Assembly: GCA_019914995.1 (NCBI GenBank)
Contig: CM034143.1
Location: forward strand, 2,482,501-2,546,500
Direction: 5' to 3'
DNA length: 64,000 bases
Source: Acanthochlamys bracteata
Lineage: Eukaryota > Streptophyta > Magnoliopsida > Pandanales > Velloziaceae
Shown one piece after another: positions 24,567-52,689 of this stretch (position 1 is the first letter of the stretch; each line of letters begins with the position of its first letter). The translations under genes were made by a program, and so were the position numbers. The notes beneath the pieces are model-generated. The model had not been told where the DNA came from and did not search any database. It saw only the letters and a program-made list of their open reading frames with translations.

Positions 24567-25328
24567 TAAGGAGCGTGAACTGTTAAGCCCACCAAATCAG
24601 AGTCCACTTGGGCCAACCCAAGATGAGTTGCTGGCCCACCTCCAAATTAGCTAGCCGTCTTTCATTTCGGCCCATCAAGTTCACACGCTACTAACTCTGT
24701 CCTAGCCCACCAAGTTAGTCCGTCTTTCACTCAGGCTAACCAAGCCCTACATGCTAGTAATTCGAGCCTAGCCTAACTTGGAGGCCCAACATGAAGGACT
24801 TTGAATCAAATTTAAACTATTTCGTTTGTGGCTTTGCTTTAAGTTTGTGAAGATGAAGACGAAAGAAATGAGAATCAAATACTTTACGGCTCAATGAGAT
24901 GCGGAGTCCTTTATTTGTAGAGGTAATCAAAAGGCACATTTCTACAATCTAAAAATGCACGAAATCTTTATTTGGAATTTCGGAGTTTAATTCCAGATAT
25001 TGAGGGGGTGAAGTGAGAACTTTCATGTAATTGTGGTCACAGTTTTTCACTTATCAACTACGTCATTATATATATGAGTTCTCAATTTTTGGTCATTTTC
25101 GGAAAATCCGATGCAAAAGAGAACTCGTTTGGAAAAAAATTACTTTTTCGTTGAAAAGAAGGATGAGCTTGAAATTTTTCTAAAAAAGCTCGAGACGAAA
25201 TTCAATTTTTGATTTCTCTGAAAAGTTGTTAGCAACTTCATAGCAGCAGCGTGAGTCGAGACATATCTAAGTTTAGTTATTAATAATTTTTCTTATTTAA
25301 AGTTTTTCTTATTTAATATTATGTTTAG

Positions 25329-25360
<32 letters not shown>

Positions 25361-25361
25361 C

Positions 25362-25927
25362 TAGGAGTGGTAATATGGGTTCATGGGTCGGTTCCAGGTC
25401 GACTCATATAATAACCGGATCAAAATTGTTCAACTCTAACTCGATCCATTTATTTATATAGATCAAAATTATCAACTCTAACCTAACCTATTTATAATCG
25501 GATCAAACTTGGATCGACCCATTTAATAATTAAATTATTAAATAAAAATTATAAATATTCATTTTTAATAATAATATATAAAAATTATTAATTATGATAT
25601 ATTTTAAAAATATATATTAATTTTGACAAAAATTATAAATTAAATAAAAATTAGTTAAAATTAAGATAAATTAAAAATATATATATACAAATTAAATTCA
25701 AATGTTTTGCTATTTATTTTCTAATTATTAAGTAATATATACTATATAAATAGTTATACGGATTAAACGGGTCATTTTCGAGTCAATCCGAACCCGTTTA
25801 AATTTTTGAGTCATTTTCGGGTCGACCCAAAATCGATCCAAATCTGACTAAGGCTTGACCCGAACCCAACCTTTTCAGATCGGTTTCGGGTCGAACTTTT
25901 GGATCGGGTCGAAATTTGTCACCCCTA
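25362..25927. mobile_element. hAT-like MITE (family A), intact ends, 566 bp
   Basis: The left end is TAGGAGTGGTAATATGGGTT and the right end, reverse-complemented, TAGGGGTGACAAATTTCGAC. A perfect 8-bp duplication, ATATATAC, flanks the element (25354-25361 and 25928-25935). Sub-terminal GGGTCGACC-rich blocks enclose an AT-rich centre. There is no transposase. The perfect duplication suggests a fairly recent insertion, although the duplicated word lies in TA-rich DNA. Confidence 0.75.
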
Positions 25928-26099
25928 ATATATACTACAGCCATATCGTTGATAATGACGTAACATGTCAAATTAGAAGGTGTCACAGATGCAACAGCAA
26001 CATCAAGAAGACAATGGATGCAAACCGGAGGCTACAAGACAAGGAAGCATTCAAAGGAATGCATAGTTGTAGGGAGCACTAGACAGTGAATCAGCTAGA

Positions 26100-26375
26100 A
26101 TAATCTAGAAATATATCAGAATTATATGCTATTTACTTTCATAAGGAAATAAATATTTAGTTACCAAGTTTGTATGATTTATTTTAGATTTAGTAAGATT
26201 ATAACTCTTATCAGATCTAAATGAGAAGAGTCTATAAATAAGTATTTTTGTAGCATTTGTAAGGCATCGAGAATTAAATTTTATTTTTGGTTTCATCATT
26301 TTCAGCTTGTAGTTGATCTTAGAGTTATTCTACGATTCGTGTAATCATGAATCGTAACAGAAAGTCTTAAACTCA
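26100..26375. mobile_element. LTR-like fossil fragment
   Basis: TCTATAAATAAGTATTTTTG followed by a polyadenylation-like AT stretch resembles the promoter-to-R region of a plant LTR. No partner repeat, primer-binding site or internal coding region was found nearby, so this would be a solo or truncated fossil. Low certainty. Confidence 0.25.
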
Positions 26376-27539
26376 TTACACAAGCATTTTTTCATTAAAA
26401 CAGATGCTTAAGTGACTTTCTTAAAACTCAAAACTATCAAGTTGAACAACATTTTTTCATTCTCATGCTACACAAATGAATTAAAGCTCAGCTAGGTCAA
26501 ACAAACAAATAAATAATTACTAAGCATCAATCATACTAGAGCCATTTGATAGTGACCTAACATGTCAAATTAGAAGGTCCTAAACTCATTACACAAGCAT
26601 TTTCATATGCAAATTTATTAAGAGGTGGAGTACATATTTATGTCCATACTTATTTAACATGCAAATAGGCTCTGTTTGATATCGAGTCTAGCAGTCAAAA
26701 GGATATATATGTCCACGTATTGCATTCGAAAGGGACAATGTGTGTGCTTATTATTAAGATGTTGTTTGAAATTGCTTAAAATAAATCTTTTTATAAAAAG
26801 ATTTGTTTTATAATTTTTCAAAAAATGAGTTTATTTTTTATAATATATATTTCATTTATATTTTGTCAATTTGTAATTTTTTTAAATACTATAAAATATT
26901 TGTTAAAAAATAAAAATAGAAATAAAATGGAGAAGCAGTGCAAAATATATTGCTACACAACACATGATGAGACATATGAGGCAGGTGTATATTGAAAGAT
27001 TGGTTTTGAGTGATTATGCATTCAGTAACATGAGGTGGTTGCCTCTTGGCATATGCGCCGGTGACACTAGTTGAATAAAGGGGTTTTAGTTAAGTAGGCC
27101 ACTTTCCCTTCTTAATTTATTTTTCTAAGCTACTCTTTCAAGGCATTTTTGTATTCAAATTTGGTGAGCAAAGATTGAAATTTTATCTATTCAATTTTTA
27201 GCTCTAGTATAAAATGAATTATGTCTAGCACTAAAAAATTAAGTTTTATTCAATTTTACAGCATGATTTAGATTTTGAATAAATGTCGATTCAGATATGT
27301 AGCATGGTTCTCTATCTATATGTATAAAAATAAATATTAATACCAAAGAAACTTCAATATAGAAACTCACTAGAAACAGTTGGTAAAAATACACAAAAAA
27401 TTTTAGAAGATACACTCGCGTCTCACATTATCGCAATAGGTTGTACAATTTTAATTAATAGTAGACTTTGAAAAACTTTTTAAAGAATAGTGTAATTCAA
27501 CTAGTATGGATAGTGGTCTTAATACAGGAGGACAACAAG

Positions 27540-28020
27540 CACAAGAAACAGAGGTGTCACAGGTTGTATGCACCCTGCCACTCGGTACTAGATAATGAAG
27601 CAATTAGAGAACCTCGCTGAAGCAGCAGGCCGACGATGAGGTGCAGTTTTGTGTCCGGGATGTCAAGATGAAGTGAGAGAAAAAGGTGACCCTAGACTTC
27701 AGTCCAAGGCTGAAACAGTATGCAGTCCAGGCGCCCTAAGGACACCATTTAAAGTTTGCATGCGGGTGCATTTAAAATGCACCCGGGCGCCTTTTGAGGG
27801 CATATCCAGCTGAGGTTCTGGATATGGCATTTAGGAGTTTTTGTTCAATAAGGATTCTTAAATTAATTTAGTTGAATCTAGTAAGAACTCCTCTTGTATA
27901 AATAAAGGGTAGCAAAGCCCTATCAAGGCATGCAAGTTGAATCAATCAAAATTAGTTTTTCAAGTAGTGTTAACATATCTTAGTTACATATTAGAGTGTA
28001 TCAGGTCTCCCATTTAAAAT
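27540..28020. mobile_element. LTR-like fossil fragment with a palindrome
   Basis: GC-richer than its surroundings, with TTGTATAAATAAAGGG near 27894, like an LTR core promoter, and an upstream palindrome at 27764-27784 (GGGTGCATTT mirrored by AAATGCACCC). No coding region or second copy was found in the window. The assignment is by style only. Confidence 0.25.
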
Positions 28021-28550
28021 ATCAGACTATGAATCCCTAGTGGTTTGTTCTATTTTTTTTTAAATTTTTATTCTAAGTGATGACTTGGTGTGAATTTGTG
28101 CCGTTGGATCCAAGTGCGACCCTGCCACTAATACAGGGTAGCATTCTGTGTCGAGCCTAATAGGGTTGCGCAACATAAAATCACAAGTGTGACATGTGCA
28201 AACCAAATGCAACCGTACCACTAGTGAGACCAGGACAAGATTGTACTTGGGTCCAATAGTACATATTCATATCATGTCACCACTTCTAATAAATTTTTTT
28301 AAAAAATTAAAATAAAATTTCTTATTAAGATTCAAACTCTGGTCTTTTAGATAAGAAAACTAATGTCCTTATCACTTAAATTACAATGTATCTTAAAAGA
28401 TTTCATAATATTTATTATTATTATTATTATTAATTAAAGTTGTGAAATCTATTGGGATCTTATGCTATACTACACCAATGTATTTCAGAATAGTTTCTGT
28501 ATTTTCATCAATTTTTCTAATTAATTTCCACTATATCTAAATTTCACTAA

Positions 28551-28781
28551 GGATGTGTTTATTTGGTGAGTAAAATAGATGAAGTAGAGTTTTTAAAAAA
28601 TAAATTTAAAAAAATAAAATTAAAAATTAAAAATATTTAATAAAATAAAATTTTATATTTATAGTAAGTTTTAAAATTAAAATTATTAAATAATTATTGA
28701 TAAAAATATTTTATTTTAATTTTTTTATATATTTTATATTAAAAATAAGTTTAAGAATTTAGAGCACCGGTAAACATGCCC
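28551..28781. mobile_element. Tourist-like MITE (family C) with TAA duplication
   Basis: The left end is GGATGTGTTTAT and the right end, reverse-complemented, GGGCATGTTTACC. TAA flanks both sides (28548-28550 and 28782-28784). A 3-bp TWA duplication is the hallmark of PIF/Harbinger-derived Tourist MITEs. The interior is AT-only. Confidence 0.6.
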
Positions 28782-29059
28782 TAAGTATTAATACTACTTT
28801 ATATAGGTTGGCAGGCACCGGTAGTATTTTTATGAATCAACATTTATTCGAAACTTCAATCATGCTGTAAGATTGAATCAAATAAGTTTTGAGTTTTGGA
28901 GAAAGTTCATCTTAAGCCTATAAACTAAATAGTGAATATTTTTTATATTTCTTACCAAAATCTAAATACAAAAACGTCTTTCAAAATTTGACCTAGAAAA
29001 TAAAGTGAGAGGAGAAGCAGCCTACCTATATTTTATGATGTTCTTGTAAGCACAAACTT

Positions 29060-29325
29060 TGTCTGCGTTTTAAAATTATTTATGAAATAAAATTTTTATA
29101 AAATATGAATTATTTTTTTTAAAAAAAATAAATTTTATTTTTTTTACTTCTAAAAAAATAATAAAAATATATAATAAAAAAATTTTATTACGTAAAATTT
29201 TTCTACAATATTTAAATTTTTAAATAAACTTTTATAATACTTATAAATATGTATTGAAAATTATAAAATAAAAAAAAATTAAAAAGCTATATTTGGTATG
29301 CACTATCAAACACAGCCTCTGTGGC
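29060..29325. repeat. AT-rich MITE-like repeat (family D)
   Basis: Left end CTGCGTTTTAAAATT, right end ATCAAACACAGCC, with the family-D internal words TTTTTTTTACTTCT and ATATATAATAAAAAAA. No coding capacity. Confidence 0.4.
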
Positions 29326-29917
29326 TTTATAGTATGCAGATACATAGGATATTCTTTTTGTTATAAAGACTTATTTAATAACTAGAACGTGAACTATTCG
29401 GCTTCAATTTTTTATTTTTTAGTAGTGATACTGTTTAAATAAATTATGTTAATATGAAAATTTAAATTAATGAGTATATATTTAGTACTTCTTAGTTATA
29501 GTATATTTATATTTTGTTTTATTTAATGGCTAATTTCATGTTCAATTAGATCAACAAATTAAATATTTATACTAATCATGAATCAATAAAAGAAGATACA
29601 AAATTTAAAAAGGCGCAAAAAAGAGCTAATTTATAGTTGCTCTATCTAGTCTACTCATCTAGTTTATTCGATATTCCAAAATTATAAGTGAATGTTTGGC
29701 AGCGTTTCTAGAGTCTCTAATTCAAATAAATATTTTATTTTTGAAATTTTTTATTGTATTTATTGTTTTAATTTAAAACTATAGGTAAGTTGTAAGTTTG
29801 AAAATATTATAGTACTTCAACATTTAAAAAGCTAAAACAATATTTGGATAAACAACACCAAATATATACTAGGATAAGTAGAAGGGACGGTAATCAAGTC
29901 AAGTCATCTAAATACTT

Positions 29918-30165
29918 AGAGGTGTTCGGCGATGCTTATTAAATAAAATTTTTTTTAAATAAAAAATATTTTTAAAAAATGAATTTTATTTTTTTACTTT
30001 TAAAAAATATAAAAATATATAATAAAAAGATTCACTCCGTAAAATTTTTTTATTTTTTTAAATTTTAAAATAAATTTTTATATATTTATAAAATATATAT
30101 TAAAAAATATGAAATAAAAAAAATTAAAAAGTAGCGGTTTCAAATGCTCTCCAAAATGCTCTCTA
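29918..30165. repeat. AT-rich MITE-like repeat (family D)
   Basis: Left end GAGGTGTTCGGCGATGC; right end, reverse-complemented, GAGAGCATTTGAAACCGC. The internal order is the same as in the copy at 29060. Another D-like stretch lies at about 30390-30580. Confidence 0.4.
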
Positions 30166-31158
30166 AAATAATATATATATATATATTATAAAATAAATTT
30201 TTAAAAATTTTGTTTCGTATAAGTTTTACTTTTTCAGCCCTTAGTTTTAAAATCTTAGTTTATTTGCACCTATTTCTCTAAATGCTGGCAACGCCGCATC
30301 TTCTGAACCTTTATGTTTGACGACGAGCATGCCGAGGTGTCGAAGTCTACATTGAGCGGAAAAAGCATCTTCAGGGGAAGTTTAGCAACGATTTCTAACA
30401 AAATAGTTTTCTTAAGTTTGAGTTCATATTTTTTTAAATATTTTTTAAAAATTTTTAAATAATTTATTTAAATAATAAAATTTCTTATTATTTATATTTA
30501 TTATTTTTATATAAATAATAAAGAATCCAAATATTTTCTATCTAAAAAAATTTTTACTTTAAAATATTTCTAAACGTCTCGTCTGAACAGTTGCAAATAT
30601 AGTTTTTATTTTATGTTAATAATAACTAATAAAATATATGATAGTGTACCAAAAAGTTTTTTTAATTTATATTCTTTTAAAAAGTTAATGAAATATACAG
30701 TTTATAATATTAAAATATTTTATGAAAATGTACGTCTATAAAATATATTAATATATAATTTTATGCTTTAATTAAAAACAATTTTTTATGGTTTATGATT
30801 TTCTTATTATTTTAAAATCAATCTATTTTTTTGTCATAGACGGTCTTTTTCTTTCGCTAGACAGCTTTATTTAAGAATTTTCCTATATCCCCTTGATCTT
30901 GGTTGGTTATTTACTAGAAAACTTTCATAGTGGAGCCAAAACTATAACTGTATTATAATACAAAATATACTAAATAATATATATTTTTTTTCAATATGTT
31001 AAAATTTAGGAAACATTTGGCATCATGACTTCAAAATATGATGTTAATTTTTGCTACAGCAAAAAGGAAAAAAATACTTATGTTACTATTCTATTATTTT
31101 AATATAAGGAATATGAATCAATTATAAATTATGAAAATATGATATGTATACTTTTTTT

Positions 31159-31723
31159 TACGAATGACAGTTTGAATTTCAGGATCGATTTAGAATCGAC
31201 ACATATAATAATCGAGTTAAAATTATTCAATATAATTTGACCTATTTATTTATATGAATCAAAATTGTCAATCCTAACTCAATTTATTTAATAACCGTAC
31301 AAATTTGAATCGACTCATTTAATAATTAAAATTATTAAAATTAAAAATATTAATTTCTAATATAATATATAAAAATTATTAATTATGATATATCCTAAAA
31401 GAAAAAATATTAATTTTGATAAAATTATAAATTAAGTAAAATTTAGTTAAATTAGGACAAATTAAGAAGTATATATATATACAAATTAAATTCAAATTTT
31501 ATGCTATTATTTTCTCATTATTAAGTAATATATATTATATAATAAGTTATATAACTGGTCAATTTTGGGTCGTTTCGAATCTGACTTGAACTCATTTAAG
31601 TTTTCAGTCAATTTCGGATCGATCAAAATTGACCAGAATTCAGTTAAGACTTGACTCAAGTCCGACCTTTTCGGATTGATTTCGGATTGGATTCGCGGAT
31701 CATATTGGAAATTGCCATCCCTA
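31159..31723. mobile_element. hAT-like MITE (family A), second copy, 565 bp
   Basis: It aligns along its whole length with the element at 25362-25927 and is almost the same size. The left end is TACGAATGACAGTTTG and the right end, reverse-complemented, TAGGGATGGCAATTTCC. The flanks CTTTTTTT and CTTTTTTC form an 8-bp duplication with one mismatch. It has more substitutions in the GGGTCGACC blocks than the 25-kb copy and is probably older. Confidence 0.7.
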
Positions 31724-31974
31724 CTTTTTTCGTTAAATTTATAAACAAAAAGATTCTTCAAATACACTACTTTTTAAGTAATCCTAGACATCCTCAGAGC
31801 ATGTTTATTTATGCTTGAATTAAGTAAGTATATAGTCTTCTCTAAACAACTCATAGCCAGAGATCATAGTGGAGCTTCTCCTTTGCTTCATGCTCTTCTT
31901 CTTCTTCACGCTAGTGGCAATTTTGAACAGTTGGCTTCATCCTCAGCACTGTATAGTGAATGAGTTAAATGCAT

Positions 31975-32130
31975 CGTCATTGTCTTTATAACTGTTGGAC
32001 TGTATTATCGGATTATATATGAGACAAGCTCATTATATGTACTTTATAAATATGTATACATGTAAACCCTAATGAATATCATTCAACATTTATTCAATTT
32101 CATTATTATTTCTTCATCAATTGTTTCAAT
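31975..32130. mobile_element. LTR-like fossil fragment
   Basis: The sequence runs from a CTTTATAAATATG box into an AT-rich polyadenylation-like stretch, in the style of the 3' half of a plant LTR. No second copy or internal region was found nearby. Low certainty. Confidence 0.2.
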
Positions 32131-32134
32131 AACA

Positions 32135-33085
32135 ACTTACGATCGACCGCCATATTCTTGATTTTAAAGTAATGCACAGTAATTGAGTTTTTAGTTTGAA
32201 GACTTTAAAATCATGGAGAATGTGGACAATGATTGCACGACTTTAGTGCCTGTTACTACGGTCTCGTTGTTGTTATTTGTACCACAGCAATAGCTGATTT
32301 CGAAAATAGAACTCCGGCCGGAAAGAAAGAAGAAGATGGATTTCTTTAGGAATGTGGGAGTGCTTTTGAATTTTTTTTTATAAAAAAGATATATTTTAAA
32401 AAACTTTTAAAAATAAGTTTTATTTTTTAATTAAAAGAATTTGTAAATACTATAATTCACTACTAAAGTTAGGTGCATTTATTTACTGAAAAATTATTTA
32501 CTAGAAAATAAATTATTAAACTAATACTGCTAAAAATAAGTAACTAAAATTTATGTCTTTTTATAACCAAATAATCTTAGTATTTGTTATTTAGTTGCTG
32601 ATTAAAATTTATTCATTTGGTATTAATGTTATGGAGTATGATAGTGGATTAATAATTGAAACTTTAATTAAAAATTGGTTTTAGGAAGCAATTTCATTGT
32701 GTGAAGACATATTTATGAAAATTTTATACTGAAGTTCTTACAAAAAACAGTACATCATTTAACATGAATAAGAATATGCACTTGGAGAATTGAAAACGAG
32801 TTATGCTAATTCTGAACAAAAACTGCCGATAAGATTGTATTTTTAGACTTAAAATAAAGTATTAAATTATTATAAATAGTGTTGAATTTATATATATTTT
32901 TAAAAGAAATAAGACAAAAGTAAAATTTTATTATAATTTATAATAAAGTGAACTAAATTATATTTTGAAGAAATATATCATAAAGTCGAAAGAAATATAC
33001 ATTAAAATGAGCCGATTTTGCCAAAACTATTTACATTATCAGAAACCTAGAGAAAAATGAATAAATAAATGAATAACCCGTTATC
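32135..33085. other. AT-rich upstream region of the RNase J gene
   Basis: No gene is visible. The part next to 33085 becomes CT-rich, consistent with the promoter and the start of the RNase J 5' UTR. No clear TATA box was chosen. Confidence 0.3.
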
Positions 33086-33302
33086 TTGCGGTCACATGTG
33101 CGAGTAGTCTCCCTCCCCTTCATCGATCAGCTGAGAGCAAAAGAAAGAGATAAGAAAAACCAGATATATAACCAATCCTTCCCTTTCCCTTCATTCATTC
33201 GCGCACACGCTTTCTCTCTTCTTTCCAGAACCAAAACCTCTCCAAAACCCTTAGTTGCTTCAAAGAAGAATTCCTAGAGCGAGAAAAGGCTTTCTCTCTC
33301 TG

Positions 33303-33305
<3 letters not shown>

Positions 33306-33334
<29 letters not shown>
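33306..33334 (+). promoter_or_regulatory. (GA)n tract just before the RNase J start codon
   Basis: About 14 GA dinucleotides end four bases before the ATG at 33338. GA repeats in plant 5' UTRs can bind BPC/GAGA-type factors. The tract is seen directly; a regulatory role is inferred. Confidence 0.5.
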
Positions 33335-33336
<2 letters not shown>

Positions 33337-33337
33337 A

Positions 33338-50240
<16,903 letters not shown>

Positions 50241-50952
50241 GCAGTGGAGAATACCTCCTACTTAGCAACCTTTCTGAAACCAAGTTGGTCTGCTTTGGGT
50301 TCAAGTTTTGTACAAAAATCTAAAGGGAATTAACAAGAAGAAGACCATCCTGCCGGCTAACTCTGAGCTGAAAATCCATCATAATTCTTGCCTGTCTCTT
50401 CTTACTGCTGATTGAGGAGCTGGCATGCCCTAGCTGTAAGTCGCAGGCCGTGACAGAGCAAACGGAAAGGATTCACAGAGCCGAACAAATACCTCCGTTA
50501 AGCTGCAGCTGTGACAAGATTTACAGATGCACCGTTTTGAACTTTGATCAATTTGTATCTTTCTGAAAATTTTGCGTAGGTGTTTGGCTCGTTATACATT
50601 CATGTCCGTGCTATGTATACTAAAATCCTAATTAGGATGGTCACTTATCAATGACTAGCTTCCTTGAGCTAAAGATTGGATTAAAATGAAGTGTGTAGAA
50701 TTTGCTCCACAGGCCTTCTCACTCCAGGTATATGTTACAAAATATCGATAGCCTATTCTTAGTTCTTATTTGTACCTACTTTAACATAAGTAATTAATTT
50801 TAGGTTAAACATAAGAAGACGTAATTTGGGAAATTATATGAAAATGTTTTGCATAACTATACTAGTTCATGTATTTGAAGTTCTTGGTATTGTTTAGTTA
50901 GGGACCGGGAACTAAATAAGTTATTGGCGTATAAGAGTTGTGCGTCTAAGTA
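50241..50952. other. RNase J 3' UTR and flank
   Basis: Downstream of the RNase J stop. The first few hundred bases look like a 3' UTR. No other gene is visible before the TIR element at 50953. Confidence 0.4.
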
Positions 50953-51999
50953 TAGTTGGCAAATTTGAATCGGATTGTTCAGATCGATTCGAAAACCGTC
51001 GTTAAATATTTGAATTTGCAAATAATTGTCGATGCAATTAATCTGCTTCGATCTGAGAAATTGTTCGGTTGGGTCAATCCGGAATGTTAAAAATTTAATT
51101 TTTCATTTTTTTTACCTAACCTAATCTAGCTGCGTCTTCATTCCGCAATCATCGCCACATTGAATCACTACCTCCTCCATCGATTGAAAACGAAAATAAA
51201 CAATCAATCAATAGAAACGAAAGGGGTTCTCTTCTTCCTCTTCTTGTAATAAGCAAAGAATGATAGATCGGAATCCACAGGTAATCTTCGAATCACTATC
51301 TACTTCAAATTTCAACCTTCCAGTCTTTGAATCAATCGTCGCTGTAACCCAGACCTGTGCAGTACAACCCATGACTCTATTTGCAGTAAGCTGAGAAGTG
51401 TAAGGTAGCAACTGCTTAACTGATCTACCGGCTCAGTTAGGCCTCCAAATTCATGGACGAGTAGAGAAAGCTGGGATCGTGCAAATGAATCAAATTGTGG
51501 TGGTAATTGAGTTGTGGCTAGCGCTGGTGGATTTGGGGATGGAATGTGGATGTAGCGGAGACGGCATAGAAATCGAGAGGTAGCAGTTCCGGTGGTGATT
51601 CGAAAAGAGTTATGTGAATGAGATGGTAGAAAATGAGTTGTTGTAGGGAAGAATAAGAGTCCGCTAGAAATAGTAGTAGCCTCTATGGATCTGAATTCGA
51701 CACTGTTATGGTTTTGCCTTTTGTAACTAAAAACTGTTTTGCGTGTTTTTTATGTGAGAGGCAAACTTTGCCTACCTAGTGCAACTGCAGTGAGACAACG
51801 AGGGGGAGAGACGGGGGAAGGGGAAGAGGAGAAAGAGGGAAATGAATGTATCTTGAAAGGGGAAAAGGAGAGATACTGATCTTGCTGTCTTGAAAAGCAC
51901 TAACTAGTTGACTTGACTGGTCAAACCGTTGATCTGTCGAGTCAAATTATGACCCGCCGATTTGGACAAATTTTCAGTTTGGTCCGGTTCTGCCACCTA
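50953..51999. mobile_element. TIR-type (hAT-like) element carrying gene-derived sequence
   Basis: The left end is TAGTTGGCAAATTTGAATCG and the right end, reverse-complemented, TAGGTGGCAGAACCGGACC, both in the style of the hAT-like families here (TAGGGGTGGCAA). GATCGATTCG and GACCCG/GGTCAAACCG blocks lie inside both ends. The centre (51120-51890) is GC-richer and contains a SufE-like fragment. I see no convincing 8-bp duplication, so the ends are provisional. An alternative is a host pseudogene that happens to lie between two MITE fragments. Confidence 0.4.
51265..51461 (-). pseudogene. SufE-like (SUFE2-type) gene fragment
   Basis: SufE proteins activate the SufS cysteine desulfurase for plastid Fe-S assembly. 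On minus, LVHEFGGLTEPVD, then QLLPYTSQLTANRVMGCTAQ, then a segment ending in the SufE motif DSDS (usually DSDSEITKGF) recall the SufE core, including the catalytic Cys in VMGC. The segments before and after about 51420 are in different frames, so a frameshift is present. After GFRS the similarity stops, so the C-terminal half of the domain is absent. Upstream, up to about 51600, the sequence could be a decayed transit-peptide region. No full gene is present. Confidence 0.55.
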
Positions 52000-52689
52000 C
52001 GGTGGCAAGGGATTTATTTCAAAATTTATTTCAAAGTTAAGGATTAGGCTCTGTTTGGTTGAAGACAGAAAATATGATTGTGGAAGTGTAAAAGAAAAAG
52101 AAAATAAATGAAGAGAAATAAGTTTTTCTTACTTTTACTCTCTTTTGGGAGAGAATTTAAATAATATCAGAAAATTTGTTTTCCATGAACTGCACATCTA
52201 AAGGAGAGAAAAGATTCCGCTTTCTTTCCAATACTAAATAGAGGTGAACAATGGCGGAGCAAGACGGAGCTCCGAACTCTGTGTCGTTGTTGTTCTTGTT
52301 CCACATTGCTTTGGCTAGTCTTCTTCTCCTAGAAAATTAGAAGGAACTCTAGCAATTGATTGAGATTTGAATCAATCGCAAGAAGTTTATAATACTGACT
52401 CAATGTTTCTTTTATTAGTAAGACAAACAATTGATCCTTAATATGCAACTCTTCTTAGAAACGAAACAAAATGATCCCTAGAGTGGATCATAGAGAGAGC
52501 TCACAACAAAACAAATAACAAATAATTCATTTCCGGTAAGAAAATTTTCCTTCATTACTTTCTATTTATCTTTCTTTAGCATACGAAGATAACATGATCA
52601 AGAATCAATATCAGCAGCCTACAAAGAATGGTTAGCTGATTTTACTATACACATAAAAACAATTTAGCTAAACATCTAGATGATTAAAG

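Noticed and set aside
28300-28400. Possible tRNA-derived SINE segment (AAACTCTGGTCTTTTAG)
   Set aside because: Only a short dispersed-repeat-like word is present; no promoter boxes or tail could be defined.
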